Assembly: GCA_003427395.1 (NCBI GenBank)
Contig: BFEA01000374.1
Location: 156,116-183,210, forward strand
Reading direction: 5' to 3'
DNA length: 27,095 nt
From: Chara braunii
Taxonomy: Eukaryota; Streptophyta; Charophyceae; Charales; Characeae
The stretch's first letter is position 1, and the number at the start of each line of letters is the position of its first letter. Positions 1 through 8,707 of this stretch are shown here, piece by piece. Under the pieces are notes generated by a model, which did not search any database, was not told the DNA's origin, and saw nothing but the letters and a program-made list of their open reading frames with translations. The translations under genes were made by a program, and so were the position numbers.

Positions 1-686
1 CCCATCTGCATTGGGCCTGGGTACAGGTATTGGGGCCCAGGCGCAGGCTCAAGGGAGACCGCCCACACGCAACACTGGCATATAGGCAGAGCGGGGGAGT
101 GGGCAAGGATCTTGGCCAATGCGAGCAAGGCCGGCACGCTGTAGCATTGTGAGGTGCTGCGCAGCGCTGCGGTGTGCTAGGCTGAGAGAAGGCAGGCTGG
201 CGCTAAGCGGTAGGGCGCAGCCTGGGCGCAGGGCGCTGGCAGCCATAGCCGGGCTGCATGAGAGCGCTGAAGGAGGTGAGGGCGAAGGTGGTTCTTCGGG
301 AGGTGAAGGGCGCTGTGTGGGATAACAGGGGAGAGTGAGGGACAAGAGAGAGTGACCTACCTGGTGGAAGAGGAGGTCGACATTGGTGTTGACGTCATCA
401 CTAGCTGGTCGTCAAGTCGTCTGGTTGCTGACATGACTGTAGTTGTAGGATACGCTGTAGAGTAGATAGGGCGCCTGGCGCCATTCAAGAGAGAGGTCTA
501 CTTCGGGTTATGTTGTTGGTGTTGCCCGATTGGGCTTGGACATTGACTCACAACTTTTGCTGTATCGTTCTCAAATGGATGGTTGCTTGGCTCCAATGTG
601 TTATCTGCTCTTGCTTTGACTACTTGGACTTCAGTGTGATTTGCAATCTGGATTTATGTGCTTCGTCCACATTCATGTTCCTTGCA
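1..686 (+). repeat. 5' LTR of element A, right-hand part
   Basis: This matches 7922-8597 of the 3' LTR almost base for base and ends in CA at 686, three bases before the primer-binding site. The first roughly 400 bases of the LTR lie outside the window. Relative to the 3' copy it carries 10 extra bases near 160-170. A candidate TATA motif (CATATAGG) lies at 79-86. The open frames on both strands here are repeated in the other LTR copy simply because the LTR is duplicated; they show no sign of being genes. Confidence 0.93.
79..86 (+). promoter_or_regulatory. Candidate TATA box in the 5' LTR of A
   Basis: CATATAGG is conserved in both LTR copies of A (also about 7999-8006) and at the equivalent place in the diverged LTR of C (CATATAGG, 26269-26276), in otherwise GC-rich sequence. 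This fits an LTR core promoter. It is inferred from motif and conservation only. Confidence 0.45.
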
Positions 687-689
687 ATT

Positions 690-710
690 TGGTATCGGAG
701 CTGGTTCGAT
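690..710 (+). other. Primer-binding site of element A (initiator-Met tRNA type)
   Basis: TGGTATCGGAGCTGGTTCGA begins 3 bases after the LTR terminal CA. It closely matches the complement of the 3' end of plant initiator-Met tRNA (TGGTATCAGAGC type), the usual minus-strand primer of plant LTR retrotransposons. Its place directly behind the LTR fixes the LTR boundary. Confidence 0.88.
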
Positions 711-2061
711 TCGCCGCTTACCTTGGTCCGCCGGCGTTATACAGACTTGGTGCGTTGATGATGCTTCTTCGCAGTTGGTTCTTGTGACATTGGGCCAAAA
801 ATAGGCGCACGACCTGGGTTGAGAGGTGTGCGCCGGAAGGCTATACGGCTTGGGATGCCGTGGTGACCGCAGAATGTATGTACGGTGATGAGAGCATGCT
901 GATGTGGCATTTGGCTGAGGTGGCACTACAGTGTGTTGTGGGTGGTACCAAGGCTACGACCGGTCATCAAATGCACATTCGGCTCAATTGGTGAGAAATC
1001 TGTGGTTGGGGGCAGCTATCTCCAGGTACATTGTTCCCTTACCTTATCTACCCTCTCAATCTCTTCTTACCGCGAGGAAGTGAGTCCAACTTGAGAGTCC
1101 TCTCTTTTGGTGAGGTGTCGTGAGCGCTCTTCCTTGAGAGGCGACAATCTCCCCGGTGGCGCATCTGAAAGGAGAAAGGGCGGTGCCTCTGAAGGGCCCT
1201 GGTCGAAGCACATGGGTCACGGTCACCATGCGAACCCAATGGGATTAGTACACGCATGCGATGGCTGCTTTGTCCATTGGGGCTCTTTTGCTGCGCTAAT
1301 AGAGGGGTGTGCGGACTGAACAGGCTTATGCAGACGTTCCCAGACCGTCTGTAAACATTTCTGGATGGGGATCCAATCTGTCCACTGGCTGTGATCGTCG
1401 TCCTGATTGCGACGTTAAATAATTCCTGAGCGACCTTGGGGGCAGTCCTTTAATAGGCCTCTTGATCAGCCAGATCAGTCGGACGTACGGCTCGTTGCAC
1501 GCGAGGATAAAGAAAGGGCAAGCCTGGTCATAAGCATGCACCTGGGGCACAGGGGTGGGCCGACATTGCACACCTATGACACTGCTGCTCAATGATGCTC
1601 ATCGCTATGTTGGATTGAGGGGAGGGGAGGTTCCAATTGGTGCTCAACTGTAAACACAACCATATCCACTGTTCATACATCTGCAACATAATTTAGTTTT
1701 ATTGTTGATTAGTTGGTTGACAGACTGCTAACACCTCACAGACTGCTTAGTTTAGGACTGTTGTATATTACCATAGCCAGTTCTATGCAAAGCTTATGTA
1801 AGTGAACTAATCTTGATATTACTAAATTATGTTTACAGTCTTTATGAATGTTGTAGGCTGCCACTTGATCGGTTGAGTAGGGGACCTGCCGGACACATTT
1901 ATTTTTAGAAAATTAGGTGTTGGTCAGACATATGCTGTGGTAGGACTCCAATAGGGAGTTGTAGTGCAGACAGTGTTTGCCTAGCTGATGAGTGGGTCAA
2001 ACACCGATGAGGGTAGAGTTGACGATGCGAGACACGTTCGAGATCACTTAGGGTCCCGCAC
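711..2061 (+). other. Untranslated leader of element A
   Basis: About 1.35 kb between the primer-binding site and the first gag-like reading frame. No frame in it looks like a conserved protein on either strand. The stretch about 1660-1930 is AT-richer than its surroundings. A small hairpin is visible at 1331-1351 (CAGACG and CGTCTG arms). The packaging signal of the element would be expected here, but I cannot point to one. Confidence 0.6.
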
Positions 2062-3845
2062 GTGTTTCAGGCCCTACGGTCGGGGGATGAAAGACGGCTT
2101 CGTGCCGAAGTTAGAGCCCGTGCTTACGCAACAGCGAGGGAAACAGCACTAGCTGCAAGTCAGGCGTTGGCAGCAGCTAACGTTGCAGCTAGGGAACATG
2201 CAGCAGCAGTCAGCGCAGCAGCAATGGCTACTGCTGCAGCCTCCTCTGCTGCATCCTCGTCTGGGACCCTGTTGGGAATGCCCCCAGGGCCCGGTACTTC
2301 CGGATCAGTAGGTTCCAGTCAGTCCACATGTCAAATGGCGGGCTCGCAGTTCAGTCCGTTGACCCCACGCGGCAGAGAGCTACTAGAGCTCCAACAAGTC
2401 GAGAGGATCCGCACTCGGTTAGAGAGGGAACTGAAGCAAGCTACCCATAGAGAGAAAGAGATCAAAAATAGAACAGCCAGGCTTGATACGTTAGAGGCAG
2501 ACAAAGCTGCATTAGAGGAGTTAGATGACTCAGCAATGTCTGACACAATGAAAGTGTTAAAGTCCAGCATACTGTCATTGCATGCGCATGTGGACAACGG
2601 ACTGGATTTCATGCAGAACTCCTTGGACCAAATCTTGGACCTTTTGCAAAGGCCAGGATTACGGCCAGCAGCACAGTCGCCGTCGCCGTTAACAGAGATG
2701 TCAGGCCCCTTTCCGGTACAAGCTAGCACACAGCCAAGTGGTACGTCTGCAGCAGCCGCACAAACTGTTGCTTCTTCTTCTTCTGCTCCAACGGCTGGAG
2801 CTATACCACAGCCGCAACAATATGTTCCACCTCAGGGACAACAGCAAAGTCCATGGTACCCAGACCCCAATGAAACCGTTCGTTGCCTTCTCAGGTGAGA
2901 AGAAGGACGAGGAACTCAACACTTGGTTGAGAACTGTTCCAATGTGGGTAAGGGCAAAGAGGACGTTGCAGGAGGAGGAGGTGATTACTGTTGCATCTTA
3001 CCTTGAGGGTAAGGCAGCCAAATGGCTGGATGGGATAGTAGCGAAGGCCGGTTTCTGACAACGCATGGCAGACTGGGCTAAGACCCTTACTTTAGAAGAG
3101 TTCTAAGATATGGTAGAAGCTCGCTGGCATAATCCGCAGCAGGCACAAATAGCCACTGATGCGATGCTCAGACTGGACCAGCGAAGGTACAAGTCTGTTA
3201 GAGAGCTGACGTCTACCGTAGAGAACCTCATCGTCATTCCCAGTATACGCTATGATGACCAGGTCTTATTGACCATGTTTCTGAGATGTCTGCCCGAGAA
3301 TCTCAGGATCTTACTGGCCAGCGAGGCGCGCCTCGAGTATCATTCCTTTGAGACCTTCTCTAGAAAGGCCTTAGATTTAGAGGCTACTCTAGGAAGTGCT
3401 CAACCTACTCCAGTAGACGGGAGGAAGAAGAAGAGTCCACAGGAGTGGAAAAAGAAGGGTAGTAGATTGATGATGGTTGAATCCGATGGAACTCAAACTG
3501 AAATCGAAGGACTTACCGACCTGATGGACGGTTCAGAGTACTACGGCGAGGAAATCGCTGAGGGTAGCACCCTCGCCGCAGTAGTAAAGACTAAGGCAGG
3601 TGGCCGAGGGAAGGGCCATCAAAAGAGTCAAGGGCAGACCACCTCCAATCAGTCCAAAGTAGCAGATTGGGTTAAGCAGGTCTTGATCAGGAAGTGTGGC
3701 GGGACCGCCGAGTGTGTGGTGCTTGCATAAACTGTGGTGAATACGGACACACCAGTACAAGTGCAAAAACGCAAAGGTCACGCATAAGATACCCCCTAAG
3801 GGAGGGGTGCCTTTTTCCCAGGCTTCCAACTCGGGAAACACTTGA
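2062..3845 (+). pseudogene. gag: gag of element A (coiled coil, capsid, CCHC knuckle), broken
   Basis: Gag builds the virus-like particle that packages element RNA. The N-terminal frame (2062-2898, start uncertain) holds an Ala-rich stretch, then a charged coiled coil (roughly residues 105-160, rich in E, R, K and L). The frame then shifts near 2850-2890 to a capsid-like part containing FSGEKKDEELNTWL and EVITVASYLEGKAAKWLDG, the usual Ty3/gypsy gag look, which runs on to 3730 across in-frame stops at 3056 (TGA) and 3104 (TAA). A basic region with GRKKKSPQEWKKKG follows near 3419. The zinc knuckle (first Cys codon 3724, His 3748, last Cys 3762) is split over two frames by small deletions. After it the frame is open to TGA at 3843, overlapping pol. 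Element C's gag (21136-22250) aligns throughout and supports these frame calls. Confidence 0.85.
3833..3839 (+). promoter_or_regulatory. Putative -1 ribosomal frameshift heptamer, gag/pol of A
   Basis: GGGAAAC fits the X XXY YYZ pattern, and in the local gag frame it reads G GGA AAC, the phase a -1 slip needs. A -1 slip here enters exactly the frame that encodes protease from about 3842. Gag would stop at TGA 3843, two codons later. The pol frame opens only after a TAA at 3797 and has no ATG before the heptamer. Element C has GGGAAAT in the same phase and alignment (22229-22235). Function is inferred. Confidence 0.6.
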
Positions 3846-4542
3846 GGCCGGTGGAAGTTTTAGCTGCTTTTACTCATGGTGAAGTGGGCCAGATACCCTC
3901 CCCACTTCATGAGATGGCCATAGCTAATGATTCTTTAGTCACCCTGCAGACTCATCTAGACCAAACTATGCTTTGTACGTTGGATGTGTCTAAGGCTTTA
4001 GAAGATTTAGAAAGTGGGTGGTCAAGCAAGGACCCTCGCGAATCTTGGGTGGCACTAAGTAGAGGTCCTCGAGGGGAACATTTCGTCGTGGAAGTTGTTG
4101 TAGGAGGCCACAAATGTGGTGCCTTCGTAGACATCGGCTCCACACGGATTTATATAAGTCGCGGCTGTTTGGAAAGGCTGCACCTAGAGGACCGGGTACA
4201 GCACCTTAGTAAACCGGTAGCATCTACTTTGGCCAACAAGGAGCGCATGGTTATCACAGACTATGTCAAGGATGTAGTCTATACCTTCTCCTATGGAGGA
4301 AGGGAACTTAATCACAAGATTTCATTCCTGGTTAGCGACGACTTACCATTTGATATGTTGTTAGGAATGTACTACCTTGAGGTTGCTAAGCCCCAGTTTG
4401 ACTGGGACAAGAAGGTGCTAAAGCATAAGTTGTCGGATGGAAGGATTGTGAGACTGACCAAGTATAAGGCTAGTAGGTTACTAGAATCCTATGGCTGCTT
4501 GTGCGCATCTACAATTATTATAAACAGAACCAAGAGGAGAGT
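3840..4542 (+). pseudogene. Protease region of element A pol
   Basis: The retroviral-type aspartic protease cuts the gag-pol polyprotein. The open frame 3842-4552 (236 codons, no ATG at its head) includes GEHFVVEVVVGGHKCGAF, then the active-site segment VDIGSTRIYIS (about 4127-4160) and the second conserved block PFDMLLGMYYLEVAKP near 4350. The motif reads D-I-G-S-T where most Ty3/gypsy proteases have D-S-G or D-T-G. Element C has the same DIGST, so this is a family trait rather than decay of one copy. The frame shifts near 4530-4545 into the RT frame. About 95 residues lie between the frameshift point and the protease fold. Confidence 0.82.
3880..3909 (+). other. Hairpin downstream of the gag/pol heptamer of A
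   Basis: TGAAGTGGG (3880-3888) and CCCACTTCA (3901-3909) form a perfect 9-bp stem with a 12-nt loop, 40 nt after the heptamer. Element C forms the equivalent stem at 22276-22305 with the same spacing and loop size, and with the loop-closing G-C pair replaced by T-A. The arms also encode conserved residues (EV and PSPL), so part of the conservation could be due to coding. Confidence 0.45.
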
Positions 4543-5400
4543 ATGTACCTAGTGTATGTCTCTAAGAAAGGGTAGGCCGTTAAAACACCCCCAGAGATAG
4601 AACACATCGTTGCTAACTTCCCTAATATGTTCAAGGAGCCCACAGGAGTCGTAGACAGGGAGATTGTCCACGCCATAGAAATAATTCCAGGAAGTAAAAC
4701 CCCAAAGGGAAGGATCTATAGGATGGCTCCGGCTGAGTTGGATGAACTCCAGTGACAACGGAAAGAGCTGACAGAAAAGGGTTGGATACGACCGAGTACT
4801 TCCCCCTTCGGATCTCCAATGTTGTTTGTACCGAAGAAGGGGGGATCGTTGAGGATGTGCATTGATTACATAGGCCTCAATGCCATCACAGTGAAGAACG
4901 CAGAGCTTCTACCTCGCATAGACGACCTATTGGATAGGGTGCAGGGATGTAAGTACTACAGCAAGATAGACTTAAAGTCCGACTACCATCAGATTGCCAT
5001 AAGACTTGAGGATCAGCACAAAACCGCATTTCAGACCAGATACGGTCTGTACGAGTTTGTGGTGATGCCCTTTGGCCTTTGCAATGTGTCGGGTACATTC
5101 CAGCACGCCATGAATAAGATCTTCCATGACTACTTAGATAAGTTTGTCGTCGTGTACCTTGACGATATTCTTATCTTTAGTAAGTCTGTCGAGGAGCATG
5201 CACAACACTTAGAAACTGTACTCTCTCTCCTGCGACAACACAAGTATAAGGTCAACCTAAAAAAATGTGAGTTTGGACGCACTAGGATCTTGTACTTGGG
5301 TCATGAGGTATCCGCGGAAGGGATTAGGTCGGAAGATGCGAAGGTGGCTAGTATTAGGGACTAGCCACTACCTCAGGCTGTTACTGAGGTCAGATCTTTC
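4543..5400 (+). pseudogene. Reverse transcriptase of element A
   Basis: RNA- and DNA-dependent DNA polymerase that copies the element RNA. The frame starting MYLVYVSKKG at 4543 carries stops at 4573 (TAG), 4753 (TGA) and 5362 (TAG), but is otherwise collinear with Ty3/gypsy RT. Visible blocks are [11 protein letters not shown], the first catalytic Asp in [21 protein letters not shown], the catalytic YLDD (5155-5166) and [13 protein letters not shown]. In the first block the usual SGYHQ is SDYHQ (GAC at 4981-4983), a likely inactivating change next to the catalytic Asp. The stop at 5362 stands where C has TGG. The RT/RNase H connection continues in the same frame. Confidence 0.9.
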
Positions 5401-5965
5401 TTAGGAATGTGCGGCTACTATAGGAACTTTGTGAAAAACTATTCCACGGTCGCCTCTCCTTTGACTGATCTAACTCAACTTGTTACGCCGTGGGACTGGA
5501 GTGATGAGTGTGAGGCTGCTTTCAAACGATTGAAACATGCACTCATGAATCATGAGGTTCTCATGGTGCCTGATCCTCAGAAGCCTTTCATTGTGACCAC
5601 TGACGCAAGCCAATACGGCATTGGTGCAGTGCTGGCTCAACAGGATGGGAAGAAGTTTAGACCGATTGAGTACATGAGCAAGAAAATGCCATCAAAGAAA
5701 CTGGCAAAGTCCACCTACGAAAGGGAACTCTATGCCCTTTACAAGGCACTTGTCCATTGGAGGCACTTTCTGTTGGGACGGTTTTTCTATTTGAGAACTG
5801 ACCATCAGACCCTTAAATGGATCAAGACTCAACCTGCTCTTTCTGATGCACTCAAGCGCCGGATTGAGGTCATAGATCAGTATGACTTCAAGCTAGAGTA
5901 TCTGAAGGGAGAGTACAACAAGGCTGCAGATGCGCTGTCACGTAGGGAAGACTACCTAGGGGCGC
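5401..5965 (+). pseudogene. RNase H of element A
   Basis: Degrades the RNA strand of the RNA:DNA hybrid. It is part of the open frame 5407-6423. After the connection segment GYYRNFVKNYSTVASPLTDL, the four acidic catalytic positions are all present: TTDAS (near 5600), YERELYAL (near 5717), LRTDHQTL (near 5800) and AADALSR (near 5925). This domain is uninterrupted, making it the best preserved enzyme domain in the window, although it lies between broken neighbours and cannot be expressed as part of a complete pol. Confidence 0.88.
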
Positions 5966-6957
5966 TAGTTTCCGAATTTGGCGTATCTAAGGAAGTAACT
6001 CAATCGCTGGTGGGAGCCTATCAGGAAGACCCTGTCACGATGGACATCATATGCAAACTGCAGGCGAAAGATAAGTCCATAGAAGATGAGTTTGTGATGG
6101 TGGATAGGTTGCTCTTTCTGAGAAAGGATGGGATTGAAAGATTAGTTGTTTCATCTAGTGAAAATTTGCGTAGTTTATTTCTAGGAGAATGTCATGACGC
6201 AACTGGACACTTTGGCTACAAGAAGACAAGCAATAATCTGATACAGCGATTCTGGTGGCCCGGTATGCTAGATGACGCAAAGAAGTATGTGGAGACCTGC
6301 CAAATCTGTCAGCGGGACAAGCCGCAAACTCAAGCACCGCTTGGGTTGCTGAAGCCCTTGCCCATCCCCGTTGGTCCGGGACAGTGTTTCCATGGATTTC
6401 ATGGACACCCTGGTAACCAGTAGGAGTGGCAAGAGGCACATCTTTGTTATCATAGACCGATTCACCAAGTATGCTAGACTAATTACTATGCCAGAGACGG
6501 CGAGGACTGGACACGTCATCAAGTTGTTTACGGACAATTGGGTGCGTGATTTTGGACTGCCAAAGTCAATTGTTAGTGACAGAGATGTCCGATTCACAAG
6601 CGAGCTGTGGAAGGAGACTGCTGAACAAATGGGCAGTCAACTTCAGATGACTTCGAAGCCAACGGACAGGCCGGACAGATGAACAGAGTTGTACAACATC
6701 TGCTGAGGCATTACATCAAGCCCAGCCAGGATGACTGGGATGAGAAATTGCCTCTCATCGTCGGCCTGTACAACAACGTTGTACACAGCAGTACCAGCGT
6801 CAGCCCTAACCAGCTGCACTTGGGATGGAAGCCTAGATCACCGTTGGACTTCCTCCTGCCTGAAAACCGACCCTCTGCAACTCCGGGCACACTTGAGTAT
6901 GGTGTGCAGTATGAGAAGTTGCTACAGCAAGCTGTCGAGCACATCAGGAAATCTTAG
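5966..6957 (+). pseudogene. Integrase zinc-binding and core domains of element A
   Basis: Integrase inserts the cDNA into the host genome. The HHCC zinc-binding motif is intact (ECHDATGH, then ETCQICQRDK, about 6187-6325). A small deletion near 6380 shifts the frame, and the core continues from 6371 with SMDFMD (first Asp) and SDRDVRFTS (second Asp, near 6576). Compared with C, about 13 bases are missing near 6650-6660, shifting the frame again just before the segment that should hold the catalytic Glu. In the resumed frame this position reads NGQAGQMNR, with GGA at 6673-6675, so the Glu is gone. The frame ends at an in-frame TAG (6955-6957) that element C shares. Confidence 0.86.
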
Positions 6958-6963
6958 GAAGCA

Positions 6964-7491
6964 ATGATTGCTTCTGAGAACAAACATCGTCGACAGTCCA
7001 CATTTCAGGTAGGGGAACGTGTCTGGGTCAAGGCTAGTGAGCTAGGACAGGAATTCGGTATCTCTCGGAAACTAATGCCACAGTATTTTGGTCCCTGGAA
7101 AGTCTTGGACATAGTCGGGGATGATTTGGATGGTCCTTCCTATGTTATCCGTATCCCTGGTCACTTGCGCACTTACCCTATTTTTCACGCCTCAAAGCTT
7201 GCACCTTTCGCTGAGACAGATAAATTTCCTTCAAGGAGATCAATGCTGCCCCCATCCATGGATGGCCACGTGGACGTCGACGACATACTGGAACACAGAG
7301 ATACGCCTGTTCCAAGACCTCTGGGCCGAGGAAGACCTCCAAAACCCAGAAGAGAGTACAGAGTCAGATTCATACATCACACGGATCCTAAAGAAGATCG
7401 ATGGTTCACCAGAGAGGAACTGATTGAAACAACACCTCATGTGGTAGCTGAATATGAAAGACAGCTAAAGGGGAAGGCACCTGAGAAGTAA
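6964..7491 (+). pseudogene. Integrase C-terminal GPY/F and chromodomain-like module of element A
   Basis: An open frame of 175 codons in phase with the integrase core but separated from it by the TAG at 6955. It starts MIASENKHRRQSTFQVGERV, the usual start of the integrase C-terminal domain, and has the GPY/F-type block QYFGPWKVLDIVG and the conserved FHASKLAPF. Its last 70 residues (DDILEHRD, EYRVRFIHHTDPKEDRWFTR, VVAEYERQLKG) resemble a divergent chromodomain; such domains can steer insertion by reading chromatin marks. The ATG at 6964 is probably an internal Met of the pol polyprotein. The frame itself is undamaged; C is shifted in the same region. Confidence 0.75.
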
Positions 7492-7510
7492 GCATCTCAG
7501 CGGACTTTCG

Positions 7511-7523
7511 AAGGGGGATGGAA
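7511..7523 (+). other. Polypurine tract of element A
   Basis: AAGGGGGATGGAA lies directly before the LTR start TGTGAGG. It is the expected plus-strand primer of reverse transcription and sets the 3' LTR boundary. Confidence 0.85.
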
Positions 7524-8597
7524 TGTGAGGATTGAGCCCTCAACGGGGCCATGCCGACATGCAAATGTTCTGGGCATGGGCCCCCAGCAAACCTCGTGCC
7601 CGCCCTAAGTGAAGGCGGGCCAGATTATCCACGAGAGACCTTCATTCAGCATTTCACAAAGTGGGTATCATACAGTTGCTGCACGCCAGTTGGTTGGAGT
7701 GCATCGTGAGCCTCAGACTCCTGCAAAGGTAGTTGAGTCCAGGGCCTCGGTTGGTTGAGCCCTGGGCGACAGTCTGGGAGGCCGACACATCACACATTGG
7801 TCCCTGGCCTCGGAAAAGCAGTATATCATTGCAGAGGTCGAGGAAGCCAATGGGAAACCAGTACGGGGTCTGAATCTGGACCACGGCCCTAGCAGAAGGG
7901 GCGCAACTGTATCACCTGGGCCCCATCTGCATTGGGCCTGGGTACAGGTACTGGGGCCCAGGCACAGGCTCAAGGGAGACCGCCCACACGCAACACTGGC
8001 ATATAGGCAGAGCGGGCGAGTGGGCAAGGATCTTGGCCATTGCGAGCAAGGCCGGCACGCTGTAGCATTGTGAGGTGCTGCGCTGCGCTAGGCTGAGAGA
8101 AGGCAGGCTGGCACTAAGCGGTAGGGTGCAGCCTGGGCGCAGGGCGCTGGCAGACATAGCCGGGCTGCATGAGAGCGCTGAAGGAGGTGAGGGCGAAGGT
8201 GGTTCTTCGGGAGGTGAAGGGCGCTGTGTGGGATAACAGAGGAGAGTGAGGGACAAGAGAGAGTGACGTACCTGGTGGAAGAGGAGGTCGACATAGGTGT
8301 TGACGTCATCACTAGCTGGTCGTCAAGTCGTCTGGTTGCTGCCATGACTATAGTTGTAGGATAGGCTGTAGAGTAGATAGGGCGCCTGGCGCCATTCAAG
8401 AGGGAGGGCTACTTCGGGTTATGTTGTTGGTGTTGCCCGATTGGGCTTGGACATTGACTCACGACTTTTGTTGTATCGTTCTCAAATGGATGGTTGCTTG
8501 GCTCCAATGTGTTATCTGCTCTTGCTTTGACTACTTGGACTTCAGTGTGATTTGCAATTGGGATTTCTTTGCTTCGTCCACATTCATGTTCCTTGCA
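7524..8597 (+). repeat. 3' LTR of element A, complete (1074 bp)
   Basis: Starts TGTGAGGATTG right after the polypurine tract and ends CCTTGCA. Bases 7922-8597 match 1-686. It contains a perfect G/C hairpin at 7598-7620, a TATA-like CATATAGG at about 7999-8006, and a purine-rich middle. Several open frames on both strands are LTR sequence and are repeated in the 5' LTR. No second tRNA-type primer site follows at 8598, so this is the right end of A and not a shared LTR. Confidence 0.92.
7598..7620 (+). other. Conserved perfect hairpin near the start of the A LTR
   Basis: GCCCGCC (7598-7604) and GGCGGGC (7614-7620) form a 7-bp all G/C stem around the 9-nt loop CTAAGTGAA. The same stem and the same loop occur in the otherwise diverged LTR of C at 25949-25971. 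Role unknown. Confidence 0.7.
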
Positions 8598-8707
8598 ACT
8601 TGGTTATTTGAACTTGTGTCAGCTCTCGGTGCATATTTTGACCCTGTGGGGGTAACGAAGTGCTGCCGAACCCATCCCCTTCCCCGCCTCTTTCTCCACC
8701 TCTTGCC

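Larger units (their letters stand above)
1..8597 (+). mobile_element. Element A: Ty3/gypsy LTR retrotransposon, degenerate, 5' LTR cut by window edge
   Basis: Bases 1-686 and 7922-8597 are near-identical direct repeats, and the right-hand copy extends left to a TG start at 7524 just after a polypurine tract. Between them lie, in order, a tRNA primer-binding site, leader, gag, protease, reverse transcriptase, RNase H, integrase and an integrase C-terminal module. This is the standard Ty3/gypsy order (IN after RNase H). By hand count the two LTR copies differ at about 21 of about 676 aligned bases plus one 10-bp indel, about 3 percent, so the insertion is not recent. The coding part has at least six in-frame stops and several frameshifts, so the copy is dead. 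It is a diverged sister of the element at 21136-26888. Confidence 0.93.

Noticed and set aside
510-758. Open frame MLLVLPDWAWTL... repeated at 8421 onward, and minus-strand frames repeated at 49-345 and 7912-8256
   Set aside because: They lie in the two LTR copies of A and recur only because the LTR is duplicated. No domain, start context or extension beyond the LTR supports a gene.
1797-1840. Intron-like GTAAGT ... TTTACAG in the leader of A
   Set aside because: Only about 43 nt long, shorter than normal plant introns, and no coding exons are seen on either side.
2331-2729. 132-codon minus-strand frame opposite gag of A
   Set aside because: Shadow of the sense coding frame; the residues reflect the complement of the Ala/Ser-rich and coiled-coil codons.
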